Positions 13,283-24,042 are shown, counted from the first letter of the stretch. The stretch: 64,000 nucleotides of DNA from Solea solea (GCF_958295425.1 NC_081139.1:13108377-13172376); one strand, 5' to 3'. Notes: generated by a model not told the origin, from the sequence alone. Made by a program: numbers and translations.

Positions 13283-14903
13283 ATGCATGTCTTCTTGCTG
13301 CTTGGCTGCTTTGTCCTCACCACGACAGAGTACTTTCTTTGCTCTGCCCACATGAGCCCAGATGAGATACTCTCCAACAACAAGGTTGTTGTATCTAACG
13401 TGTCCAACGCTCTGTCTCAAAGCCTACAGATACACTCACCTCCTGTCGTTATTGTTGGTAAGTTTCTTTTCATTTTTGCCAAATGCTGCTGCTGTTATCA
13501 CATTTGCTACACATGATCATATATGCTTATGATACGATATTTCTACATTTGTGCAGAGGTCTCTTCATTCTCTTTTGTTTGCTTTCAGAGTTGCCCAAAA
13601 CAGCGAGGAAGAGCAGAAAAGGAAAGAAACAAAAAAAGGTGGGCACACAATAGGCGTTTGACAGCATGTAACAGTTAAATCAGAAGTTGAGGTTGGAGTA
13701 ATTTACTATGTTAAGAAAAGATTAAAAAGTAAATAAACATGTTTGTTTGTGAGGTAAGCTTTCTCATGGTTTTGGCCATATTGACAATTGAGATAAAGTG
13801 CTTTCACGCAGTAGATTGAGGGCAACTTTGCCTGTTTCATACACTTATAAACTCCAAAGTATTCACTAGAGACACAACTGCTTCAGGGTTATTAAGTTTT
13901 TTATCGGTTATAAAATGTACTTTTCTTGTGTCAGGTGAAAAATCAAACACACCTGCAAAACAAAAAAGATAACTTAAACACTCTAGATAAAAATGTACTC
14001 AGTACTGAAGATGACAAAACAGAGGCAGGTGAGCTGTTCACTTGCTTTCTTTAAAGAAGAAAAATCTAAGCAGCAAAAACCAACTGAACTTATAAATAAG
14101 CAAAGTAAACTAAACGCAAATTGGATATAGAATAAAGCCAAAATGTTCATGACTTCATGAGAAGTGGGAACAGGTGTACAAATAGATGGGGCAGATAGGA
14201 GAATGGGAAGGACTGCGGGAAATAAAATGGAGCTCAGCTGCACTCGGAAAGTTTACTTTGAAGAAAAGCAGGTTATGTTGCATTTAATGAAAGTCTTAGT
14301 TCGCTTGCTATGGTATGGTATTGATACTATTTTCACTCTGTGTTTGTTTTGAATGTCCAGGCTGGGCGGCTTTTACATTTGCACCAGTCTGCTTTCGGTT
14401 AAACGAAGTTACATGTCATTTAGCAGGCGCTTTTATCCAGAGCGACTTATAAGGGAATTGAGTACAACCTGCCAGGGGTGGAGTTGAACTTACGACCATG
14501 AAGTCTTTGCACACAAGGTCTTAATCACAGGCGGTCTTAACCACTGAGCCACTCCACCCCAACACCTCAAGTGTTGAGCGTAAGTTAACATGTTGTCCAA
14601 GTTAAGACACTTTTGGTGGCTTCAGTCATGTGACAGCTCGTTTGTATCTAAAAGTTGTAATACCTTTTTTTTTACCACTATAATCACATGTATTGTTCTC
14701 TCTTCTTTTTTTTTCAGAAAAAATATGGTGCAAAGCACCCTCCTCCTCCTCCTCCTCCTCCTCCTACTGCTCCTGCCAACTGCAGTCCCTTGTGGGGAAG
14801 CTGCAAATCTCCGAGCAATGTATGCTGTGACAGCTGTGCCTTCTGCCAGTGTCGCCTCTTCAGAACTGTGTGTTTCTGTCGAATGGGCAACCCACACTGC
14901 TGA
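13283..14903 (+). CDS. asip1: Agouti-signalling protein, copy A (three coding exons)
   Basis: Secreted paracrine antagonist or inverse agonist of melanocortin receptors. In fish, Asip1 helps keep ventral skin pale. Coding exons are 13283-13457, 13589-13638 and 14718-14903 (the first exon begins at 13277 after TTTCAG), with GT-AG introns of 131 and 1079 bp. They give 136 residues; human ASIP has 132. Residues 1-22 form a signal peptide. N39-V-S41 is a glycosylation sequon, at the same place as in human ASIP. Residues 62-81 are basic, and 83-91 are nine prolines from a CCT run at 14739-14765. Residues 97-136 form the cystine-knot domain with all ten cysteines (97, 104, 111, 112, 115, 118, 120, 127, 129, 136). 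R121-L122-F123 sits where mammals have the receptor-contact R-F-F loop. The ending R-M-G-N-P-H-C fits Asip1 rather than AgRP. The frame is intact. The native 3' UTR is cut at 15050. Confidence 0.92.
13935..14028 (+). other. asip1: Exon-like 94-bp segment inside asip1 intron 3, copy A
   Basis: A pyrimidine-rich acceptor (TTGTGTCAG) and a good donor (CAG|GTGAGC) flank 94 bases that stay open in the frame entering from exon 3. Including them would shift the last exon out of frame and remove the cysteine domain, since 94 is not a multiple of three. I therefore leave it out of the main gene model. It could be a rarely used or poison exon. The duplicate is at 38530-38623. Confidence 0.3.
14409..14560 (+). 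repeat. Teleost dispersed repeat (TTACATGTCATTTAGC type) in asip1 intron
   Basis: It starts ACATGTCATTTAGCAGGCGC and ends CACTGAGCCACTCCACCCC. A second member lies at 49831-50075. It sits in the last asip1 intron and is duplicated at 39004-39155. Confidence 0.55.
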
Positions 14904-15050
14904 GCGGCCGTCTGCAGCCTGACCCGACAAAACTTCACGCTGGCTTCAAAATTGCTTCTTGGTTTGGTTCTCGATTTTTAATGCTGCCCTAAATCTACTG
15001 CATGAAAGCACTTTATCAAATAGGACTGCACCACAGTGAAGTGCCTTAAA
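14904..15050 (+). other. asip1: Truncated 3' UTR of asip1 copy A
   Basis: These 147 bases after the stop codon match the start of copy B's 3' UTR. At 15050 the match ends and the left inverted repeat of a transposon-like element begins. No AATAAA lies in this remnant. The first poly(A)-like hexamer I noticed beyond it is ATTAAA near 15609, inside the element. A transcript from copy A must therefore use a different 3' end from copy B. Confidence 0.85.
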
Positions 15051-16461
15051 GGGGACATATTACGCAAAATCAACTTTTTAACCATTTTAATACTTATATT
15101 TGGGACTCTGGAGGCCCTACCAGTCACCAAAGTGTGGAAAAAGAATACTCCGTCATGTTTTCGTGGTTCCCCTTAGTGTAAGTATAGGCGATAAAACACT
15201 CGATGTTGAATTCCCTGCGCTTATGACGTCATAATGCGCATGTCACCGCGAATGTTACCGCCCCACCAGTAAGTTTACTTCGAGAGCTCCACCTTAGCTC
15301 CACCTTGTCCCTGCGAGAGTGCAGGCGAGGGAGGAAGAGCGGTATTATGTCAACGCGGAGGGACAAGTGTGCTGTTGGTGGCTGCACAGTGGAGCACAGT
15401 GTTTTACACAAACTTCCACAGAGGATTTTATATATGAAGCTAATGTGCCGGATAAAGTCAGCAAACGTGTGTTCGTGTGTTCGCACTAGACTGCGGCCAG
15501 CGGTCGCCGTATTTAGTCAGGGGACGTATTTCACCGACGTACAAACACACACACGTTGTTAAGAAAAGGTCACATAGATCTCATAACTGACCATTCTGAC
15601 ACGTCCTAATTAAAAATATTTGTTCAGTACGTCCTCCATGACCGGAGCACAGACTCAGTCTGATACAATCACATATACAGCGGCCGCTCGCCACTGGCGA
15701 TCAGCGGTGCTGCACTCTCTGTGCAGAGGTGCTGCACTCTCTGTGAAAATCAGCTGATCGCCACCGCTGATCGCCAGCGGCGAGCCGCCTAAACGGCCGC
15801 TGTATGCGACTGATCGCCAGCTCCGGTGCAGACCGGTGACTATGCTCCGGAGACCTCGCCACCGCGGCACCGCTGATCGCCACCGCGGCACCGCTGATCG
15901 CCACCGCGGCACCGCTGCGATCAGCGGTGGCGATCAGCGGTGCCGCGGTGACGAGGTCTCTGGAGCATAGTCACCGGTCTGATACAGTAACATACAGCGC
16001 CAGCTTATGCAGCTCGCCGCGCGCCGCTGGCGATCAGTGGTGCTGTTCCTAAGTGTTTTTAACTGATTAACAGTTCGGCACTGTTCGGCTCGATCCTTAT
16101 GTAGGACGTCTCTTCCTGTGACGGCACTCTGGCTGTTTTCTGCGCACGCTGCCATGTTGATATTGTCGGAGAACTAGTGGAGGGAGGGGGAGACGAATAG
16201 AGCTGTAAAGCGCTGTAACGAGGACAAATCAGAAACCCCCTGGAAGAAGTGGGTGTGTGTTTGCCTGTGTCTCATTTGCATGTAAAGGGACCATGCACGA
16301 AAACCGAGCGTTCTGAAAGGGGCGGGCTTAGCAGGGTTATTGAACTGCTATGATGCTTCATCCTTATGGTATTTTGACCAAGGCATGTCACTGACATGTT
16401 CATTAGGACACCAGGGAACTATTTTAATGGGGGAAATAGGGTATAATATGTCCACTTTAAG
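15045..16461 (+). mobile_element. 1.4-kb inverted-repeat DNA element at the duplication junction
   Basis: The left end CTTAAAGGGGACATATTA matches the inverse of the right end TAATATGTCCACTTTAAG with one mismatch in 18. TTAA lies at both borders, compatible with a TTAA target, but no class can be fixed. The first six bases are shared with the asip1 3' UTR, so the exact border is ambiguous. Inside are a short frame with a THAP-like start (C-A-V-G-G-C then L-H-K-L-P, about 15347-15425), blocks shared with the 12.4-kb and 47.2-kb elements (15640-16155) and a GC-rich palindrome. It has no intact transposase, so it is a composite non-autonomous element. Confidence 0.65.
15829..15981. repeat. GC-rich near-perfect palindrome with 21-bp tandem units
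   Basis: Arms at 15829-15886 and 15924-15981 are inverse copies, 58 bp each, with only two mismatches that I can see. They enclose a 37-bp loop. The left arm and loop consist of 21-bp units of the kind GGCACCGCTGATCGCCACC. Such a structure can form a hairpin or cruciform and is prone to rearrangement. It lies inside the element beside the duplication junction. Confidence 0.85.
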
Positions 16462-16670
16462 AACACGGAGTTGGAACCAGAGGGTGTGTTATACTTCAGC
16501 ATATAATTGGTTAAGATGCATGTGACCACGAGCCTGTGAGTGAAATGCAAGCAGAGAAGATCAGTTAAGACTGATGTACTGTTGATTTCAGTGGAAAGTC
16601 ATTAATTACTTACCCCCATAATATTTACCACTTTTCTAAATGTATGGTCTTTTGTGAGTCTGATGTGTAT

Positions 16671-16940
16671 AGAGCTGCAACTATCGATTATTGGCATAAT
16701 CGATTAATCGAGAAAATAATCGACAGATTAATCGTTTGGTCCATATAATATCAGAAAACCTTAAATGTTGGTCGGTGTTCGTCAAACCTGGAAATGATGA
16801 GGTTCTCAAATGTCTTGTTTTGTCCACAAACCAAAATGATTGACTTTTAATGATTTCTTTGTTATCGCAAGCAGATACATGATGAATATACTCACATTTA
16901 AGAAGCTTAAACAAGATGTGTATATGACTTTGAAGATTCA
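16671..16940 (+). mobile_element. Teleost dispersed repeat (AGAGCTGCAACTATCGATTA type)
   Basis: It opens with AGAGCTGCAACTATCGATTA followed by repeated ATCGATTAATCG motifs, then AAATGTCTTGTTTTGTCCAC and ACATTTAAGAAGCT blocks in the usual order for this very common fish repeat. It is probably a non-autonomous hAT-like element. The right end is not clear. Confidence 0.55.
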
Positions 16941-18359
16941 CTTGTATGAACACACTAATTTCAAATTTGAGGTCTGAATTATTTCTTGATTTAATCTATA
17001 TGGTTTGTTCTGAATTTTAATATACAGTAGCTGATGAAAGGACTTATAGTGCGACTTTGACTGACCAGTGCACACATATGCATTAAACCTGCACCAAGTC
17101 TTTACAGTGGATAAGCTGCTGCCTCCATCTGTTTCAACCTGCCTTTGTTCTCTTAAGTCTTTTAACTGGAGCTACCATGTCATTGTGTTGTCAGACTCCA
17201 GATTCACCTTTCATTAGTGCCTAAAATAAAACACTGAAGTCGCCTTTTGGTTTTCGCAAGAGGGCATTACTCAAAAGAATTTAAATTAGCCTGTCAGAGA
17301 AGCCTCGGAGTGTCAAGCAACAAAGTAAGAGTAATGTTTGCTCTACATTGTCATCTTATTTTTTTTTTTATCAGATCTTTATTATTTTACAAAGCTGCTT
17401 TGACTTGTTTTGGTCTGAAATGCTAAGTCTTCAGAGCCGTAGCTTTGACAACACAATTCGGAGCCATTCATCTTCATGACTTCAGTGCTGCAGGGCAACC
17501 CAGTCGTTATCTTAAAGATGTCTTTAAAGTGGGAATAAAATAGTGCAAATATTTTTGGCTGGATGAAGTGTTTACGTTGCAGAAAACATGCTGGAGAAAT
17601 AATGCCCATATTTTTTATTTAACAATTCAAAAGCAACTGACAGGATGAAAAGATAAAAACTGGATCAGAGGATCCAAAGTCACCCTGGGCATTCAAGATT
17701 TGTCATAAAACGAAATCTGGCTTTTGCATGCACATTTTGAACTATGCCTCTGTATGTATGCAATATGTGCAACAGCTCCCTTCAGTGTTTACAGCAGATA
17801 CAATGCAGACTCAGGTGTTCTTCTCAGTCTGGCTTTAATAAAACCAGCACCTCAACCTAATGAAACACAACCATAAAACTGTACATTAAAGTGGATTTAA
17901 GCCTTGAGATTTGCACATTGACCAGCACCATAACATTGTAACCTGAACTTTACAAGCCTCACCTGCTCTGAATCACACCTGCGTCTGCTCATTTGTGCCA
18001 TGGTTGAACATAATCATGTGAACATAATGGCCGCATGTTAGACCCCGAATTTAGTATTGAAACAATTTCTCAGGAAAAAGTTTACTAACATTATAATTGG
18101 GATCATTTTCCATTTCCTACACTTTCCTTCAAACTCATTAAGCCTCATGTCTGCGGAGCTCATGTGGCAGCCAGGTGCAGGCTCGGTAACTGACAAGTGA
18201 CTACAATGAGTCTTAAGGTGTTTAACAATCCAATGAGAGGTGAAATGCCTAAGATGCCCCAAGCAGGCAGTTAGATGTGAATAGTTGTTGCTACCATTTG
18301 AAAATGGAAAAGAATCAACAGTATTTCCCCGTCCAAAGTGAGCACTGTCCTTGTCTTCT

Positions 18360-18545
18360 TTTTTCCATAGTTTGAAGGCTCCCTGCCCTAAGCTCCTCCC
18401 ACCAAACAAGCATGGACAGGTGCAAACACTACATATGTGACAGATGACGAGATACATATGTCTGTTCTGTTCTGTCCTTTGTAACATGTATGCTACTGCA
18501 CAAGTGAATTTCCCCGTTGTGGGATTAATAAAGTACAATCTAATC
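18360..18545 (+). mobile_element. 3' end of a non-LTR retroelement
   Basis: It ends with AATTTCCCCGTTGTGGGA, then TTAATAAAGT and a short (TAATC)n tail, the usual 3' tail of fish LINEs and their SINEs. Upstream limits are uncertain, and no reverse transcriptase frame remains. Confidence 0.55.
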
Positions 18546-19303
18546 TAATCTAGTACAGTAGGGAAATGTGTGCCAGATGAGATAATCCCTCAGCCTATTT
18601 CAACAAGAAAGTTTACTGTCATTTTACCTTAGGGGACATAGAAGTTGTGATTCCACTGCTGCGTTCATCTCTTATGAGAAACATGTGAGGCAACTGAGAT
18701 TGAATACTTTCTTGAAGCATTTGCTGCATGGGCTTAACGGCCTGGTGCCACGATCTGGGCAGTTTAATTAAAAAGATAAAATGTTGAGATATACTGCACC
18801 GTTTCACTTGATATTTCACTTGCTATTCATGTCTCAAATGCTCTCCGAGTGTACATGTGTCTGTTTCCTTTTACTGCTCATTTATGTATTGAGAAGGTAC
18901 AGAAGAAAGTTTATGCGCTGAGCTGATTTTCATCCTAGGTAAACATCACAAGCATTTTATATTTCTCACACTCACTTGGTTTGAGTAAAGTGTTCCAGAT
19001 TATCCAGTAGCTAAGTCTAATACAAAACATCTTTTCTCTTACTGAGATTAATGTACTTTGTACACGGCCCCTGGTACAAATAAATGATAAATAATAGAAA
19101 ATACTCATTATTAACTTTTAGTTAAAATTGGTTGATTTATATTCAGACACATTGAATGATAAATGTGCAAAGTGATCACTTAGACTTTAAACTGCTTCTT
19201 AACTTGTTGCACAATGTGATCAAACAGTCACCGACCAACTGGTGTGAACATCCACACGACCGTTGTTACTTCTTCTGTTAAACCCACAGCTGATATTAAT
19301 ATA

Positions 19304-19744
19304 CAGTCTTGTATAAAGTACCTTAAAGGGATACTTGAGTAAAAGTACAAGTGTCTTAGCAGAAAATGACTTTGGTAGAAGTTGTCACTTTTTATAATAT
19401 TACTTCAGTAAAAGTCTTAAAGTATATGACATTAACTTAAGTATCTGGCTCTGCTAGTGTGACATGTGTCCTTGAGCAAGACACTAAACCCCATGTTGCA
19501 GTGTGTGAATGGCGGAATGGCAAAACTATAGTGTAAAGCAGCTCATCAAGACGAGAAGAGCTTTATAAATACAGACCATTACCAACTCTTCTTCTGATTT
19601 TATTTGGTAGTAACGAGTAACAAAGTTAAAAAGTTAGGTAAAAGTTGCTAGAAATGTAAATAAAGTAAAAACAAACTACAGATACAGAATTGTGTACTTA
19701 AGTACAGTTACAAAGTATTTGTACTTTGTTACATAACAACACTG
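19304..19744 (+). mobile_element. Nested non-autonomous DNA element, plus orientation
   Basis: The ends are CAGTCTTGTATAAAGTAC at 19304 and its imperfect inverse finishing ACAACACTG at 19744. An inner element at about 19445-19588 ends in ACAGACCATTACC. It has the same composite structure as 5303-5822 but the opposite orientation. It lies only in the spacer part of the unit. Confidence 0.6.
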
Positions 19745-21658
19745 GGTATAGGTATAGCTAGGGAAGTATGTCAGTAGGCATAGCTAGCAAGCTTGGTAGG
19801 TAGGTTAAGTAATTAGGAAATCCCAGTATCCAGTTGCTCACACATCAATAAGTCAATGGGTTAAAAGAACAGGTAAAGAGACACTGGTGAGGCAAAGGAT
19901 CACTGAAGGTGGGGGTCGTGTCCAAATAAATAACAGAATAAAAAGTTCAGGGACACATGCATGGAATCTTCGACTGTGACTGGAACTGCAGGCATGTACA
20001 TGTGACTGAGACGCTTACGCAGGTCTCTGCAGACACTAAATGGAGAAAATTGTGGCAAAACCTTCAAAGGCGCTTCAATATCCTTGGCAGTGTTCATGTC
20101 ACACTGCATTTTCAGAGAAAAATGCTTTGATCTTATGTTTACTTCAGCTGCTGTTTGTCCGATGGTGTAAGGAGAATTTTAAGGAGTTGACTGGATTGTG
20201 TTCAGTGGAGATTTTTGGAGCGAGCGGCTTTCGTCTCTCAGCTGTGCTGTCTCTACTGTGTCGCTTTGGGTGTATTTGACTTTTATCAGTGGTGACGCTG
20301 ACCTGGCAGGAGTCATGTGTTCACTCTGCTGTTCCCAAACATTTGTCTCCATTATGTCACATGCTGCTGTTTGATCTCTGCTGTGAGTTTCCTCTACTAG
20401 GCAGCTGCTCTTTTGCATGTATTTAAGTCACGGGTGTGATTTGTTGGATGTTGTGTTCCTGTAGCTTTTCTGTGGCGTCGTCTCTCTGTCTTTTTTTAAA
20501 GCTCTAAGATGTCGTCACTCATTTTGTCGTGATTACCTACCTCCACATCGTCAAGGCCTGTATGGAAAAAACGTGCTCCTCAAACACCAGGCTTTCCTCA
20601 GCCTTTTCTCTTAGAGTTGAGAAAGAACATCACCATTTCTGCTCCACTTATCACTGATTGGTTGAAGATAATCAAATCCCATGACTGATATCAGAAGTCA
20701 ACTGGAACAACAAGTCGTGGGTTTTTTTGTTGCAAGTGTAGCCTATTAGCACACTTACCAAGCCATGCTTAGATATGTTCAGTACATGCATAATTTACAC
20801 TGTTGGAGAACTGTGGAGGTTATGCAATCATAAAGTAAAGTCCATATAAGGTGTTAATCTCTTCTGGTGTTGTCACCCCACAGGAAAAATGTGTCACTAA
20901 CCATCTCAAGGATTGGGCAGGTTTCACATGCACAAATAGTCTTTAATAGGAAATGGTCAAAGCAAATCTGTTTTTCGTTGCTTTTATATTGTGTTGATTT
21001 TTATATATGTATATATACAGTGTGTGTATATATATAGCTATATAGCTGTCTATACAGTAAAAACTCCAATGGCACACAAAAGCAGGTTGCAAATGATGAC
21101 TAAAGCATGTTTGAAACTGATCTTTTCATAGCAGAAAACAAACAACAGGAGTCTCATAAATTGCACAGACGTCCCTCAGTAAAAATCCAATAAATATTTT
21201 AATTCAATGCCTACAGCTTTACTTTTATTTGTTAGATTTGTTAGACTGTTTTTGGGGATAATTGGGGAGAGTCTTCCTAAATGATACGCTCACTTTGCCA
21301 TTTTGTGGAGGCTCTGCAGTCACAAACATAGCTGTTTTCACTTATTCTGATTAGACCTAAACTGGCACATGTGTTTGTTTCACTGTATAAACTGTAAAGT
21401 GCACGCCAAACTTGTAAATGAAGATTGAATGTATGTTGCCTACGTCAGCATTTAACTGCTGGAATGCAGCTGCTCCACAGAACATGGACACTCACAGGGT
21501 GGCCTGGTCAACTTGTTTTGTCGAACCCATTAAGTTTAAGTCTGACATCTCCCATGGATACAGTTTAATATCCAGAACAGGGACTGTGGCTTTTCCCAAT
21601 CATTGACATTGTTGGAGTATTTGGTCAGCTTCATTTAAAGGCCAGTATTGTATGTACA

Positions 21659-21955
21659 GTGGCCTGAAAATGCGAACCGTTGTTACAAAATGTCAAACAC
21701 TTTTATAAAGCTTGAAACGAATGAACATTTTTGAAAACACATTTACAACACATGGAACACTTTTACAAATGAATCAAAGTCACAGTCCTTACGGAAAGGG
21801 AGCGTTGCAAGTGACCCTGAAGTGATAAAACGAGCGGTCAATTCTTTTTAACAGTGTTTCATGTTTTGTAAATTTGTTTTCAGTTATGTGAATTTGTTTC
21901 AAGCTTTGTAAAAGTGTATCCCGTTTTGTAATTATGGTTTGTGCTTCCAGGCCAC
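21659..21955. mobile_element. 297-bp MITE with about 60-bp terminal inverted repeats
   Basis: The left arm begins GTGGCCTGAAAATGCGAACC. The right arm inverted begins GTGGCCTGGAAGCACAAACC, and both continue to a shared AAAGCTTGAAAC. Identity over about 60 bp is roughly 75%. It has no coding capacity, and no clear target duplication was seen. Confidence 0.75.
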
Positions 21956-22690
21956 CATAGTTTGTTCTAATGTCACGCAGTAAAACTTAATTGAAAAATC
22001 TTTCTCAAGTCGCACATTTGGTCAGCTTACCTTATCTTGATACCAGGGAAGTATGCTTACACAAGGCATGAACGGCAGGCTGCCAGTTTTATTTGAAAGC
22101 AGGGTTCTGTCTGGACTGGAATCATGATGCTGAGGAGCAGCTTGGGGACATTGAAGTGCAGGGTTAATAGGTTGGAGAGAGCTCTTTGAATTTCAGGATT
22201 CTAATAACTCTGGCCAAGCATTTGACTAAACAACCATTTATAGCCTCTAGCATCCTGTTCCAAGTATCTGGGCAATGAAACCTGTATTTACAAGGTGTTT
22301 GTATTCAGAGGGCTTTTGGAAAAAGTGAAAAATACGCTGCATGACAAAAACGATCAAGCAATGCTGATGCTGTGTTATGGCCTGTGAAGTGAATTCAATT
22401 ACATGAGTCAACAGTAGACATTCTAGGGTGCCACCAGCTCAAGCCCATTGAAACACAGTCATTTACAGTCATGCACATGCGACTCAGCTTTAGATGGAAA
22501 AAAAATGGAACCGCTGTCCCTACTCACACACGTCCAAGTCCTCAGTAGAATCTATTTCGTCTTCAATTCTATCTAATGGCCGATTGGGATCCTAATGAAT
22601 AGTCACCGTCACATCATTATTAACACGTCACAGTGCTGCTGTTACCATGGTTACCCTTAAAAGAGCGAGTGATGTGCCTACTACTTTACT

Positions 22691-22941
22691 AAAGGCCTGT
22701 ACATACTCCGCAAGAACAGAGAAATTTGTTCTCAAGAATGATGTCATTCTTTTTTTCCCTAGCCCTGTTTTTGGAGTTCATCTGGAAACTTCCCAGGAGT
22801 TCTGCACTTGAATTTCTAGTGAAGTATGAAATATCCTGAAAAAAAATTAGCTCCTGACCAGAGCTAATTTTGTTCTTGTTCTCGCCACCTCAAGAAAACA
22901 ACCTAAATTGCTCTGTTCTTGTGGAGTATGTACAGGCCTTT
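22691..22941. mobile_element. 251-bp MITE with about 37-bp terminal inverted repeats
   Basis: The left end AAAGGCCTGTACATACTCC is repeated inverted at the right end, and the match continues through CAAGAACAGAG and AATTT with two mismatches. The high arm identity suggests fairly recent movement. It is non-coding. Confidence 0.8.
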
Positions 22942-23244
22942 ATAGGCCTTAAATATATTTAAAAATTGGAATGATGTGGCTTGATATAACGTGCTTCTTC
23001 AGGCTTGTTTTAATGTTGCTTAGGTCTGGTCAGGTCTGGTTGGTTTTCACCGACAGCTCATTATTCTTCCCTCTCTGGCTGACATCCCACCAGACCTACG
23101 GTGCATCTGCAGTCAAAATGGCATTCATCTTGGCTGTTGCACATCCACCCAAAAACACAGACATAGCCCAATGTCTGTTTACTGCACACACATAGAAAAT
23201 CAATGTAAATGAAAATGAAAGGCACGTCTAGGCATCCAATTTCT

Positions 23245-23700
23245 CGATCTAAGTCCAATTTTAGTCCGACTAATAGCAGGTCTTAGTCAGACTAACATAC
23301 CTGGATAATGCGATTAATAGTCAGATTACTCCTACATGTACTGCATCTATATGCTTAGTCAGATTGGAGTCAGACTTGATGTTCTGCTCATGCACCAACA
23401 TTTCCTCCCCGGTCTTTGACCCGGACGTAGAAATAGCCGACATATAAACTGCAGTACTGTTGTCAGAAAAGAACAGATGGTGTCAGTGATAGCTGATGAA
23501 GAGATGAGATGTATGCTTTAGAAACACAGCACGATGTATCTCACCATCCATCTGGCTGACCGGGGTTACACCTACAGAGGTGAAGTCAGAAGTACACAGC
23601 CAATAAATGTTCTCCTCCGCATTACTCGGCAAGTTGTCCGATTGCCTGTCTTAGTCGGACTATGGCCTTAGCCTGATTAAACTGTGCATGTGAACGTACT
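23245..23700. mobile_element. Possible MITE bounded by TTAGTCCGACTA inverted motifs
   Basis: TTAGTCCGACTAA at 23261 is matched by its inverse TTAGTCGGACTA at 23651, and related AGTCAGACTAA motifs recur inside. Borders are uncertain. Confidence 0.35.
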
Positions 23701-23999
23701 GAGTGCTCCTTTATTCAGTGATACCTACGTTATACCTATCGCACACATTTAAAATGCTGTCAAAAACTGTCTGACATTACATTTATCATGCAAGTTGCAA
23801 TCACATATTTCTGTGAGGCTGCTCCAAGACACATTGCAATCCTTTTGTGGCCACTTGTCTCTGTTCATCATTCTGAATCGTTTCAAGCGATTGTTAAGGT
23901 TTTTATGAAGTGTGGTTGTACGTTACACTAACACACTTGGAACCAGCTTAAGGCAAGGAATTATCTTGCCATAACAACCCTTTATGACCCTTTTTGTAA

Positions 24000-24001
<2 letters not shown>

Positions 24002-24041
<40 letters not shown>
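24002..24041. repeat. (TC)n microsatellite
   Basis: Forty bases of perfect CT repeats. Confidence 0.95.

Positions 24042-24042
<1 letters not shown>

Larger units (their letters stand above)
1..15050. repeat. 3' part of upstream tandem unit (copy A)
   Basis: This stretch is repeated in the same orientation at 24596-39645 with a constant offset of 24,595 bp. All open frames and simple-sequence tracts that I compared are identical and no indel is visible. Copy A carries one complete set of asip1 coding exons. It begins at the window edge, so its left limit is not seen. Similarity ends at 15050/39645 after the shared bases CTTAAA. Beyond that, copy A enters an inverted-repeat element and copy B continues into the normal 3' UTR. 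Inference: this is the end of an upstream unit of a tandem duplication, or a false duplication in the assembly. Confidence 0.95.

Noticed and set aside
13935..14028. Fourth coding exon in the main asip1 model
   Set aside because: It would put the cysteine-rich last exon out of frame. The three-exon model gives a full 136-residue agouti protein.
13283..14903. AgRP instead of ASIP
   Set aside because: The basic and proline-rich linker and the R-M-G-N-P-H-C ending fit fish Asip1 better. The exact paralogue name still rests on recall.
14590..14938. Poly-Leu, poly-Arg and poly-Gly frames around the CCT repeat
   Set aside because: They are out-of-frame or antisense shadows of the last asip1 exon.
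15305..15562. Functional THAP-domain gene
   Set aside because: Only a short N-terminal-like stretch remains. The later conserved THAP residues are missing and it sits in a degraded element.
15655..15912. Minus-strand frames in the GC-rich palindrome
   Set aside because: They are open because of the repeated 21-bp unit, and the translation is simply repetitive.
15045..16461. Simple insertion of a transposon into the asip1 3' UTR of copy A
   Set aside because: After the right end at 16461 the sequence does not resume the 3' UTR seen in copy B (39646 onward). The element marks a junction rather than an insertion.
18038..18538. 166-codon minus-strand frame
   Set aside because: It is antisense to a LINE/SINE tail (TTAATAAAGT and (TAATC)n at its start), with no recognised domain.
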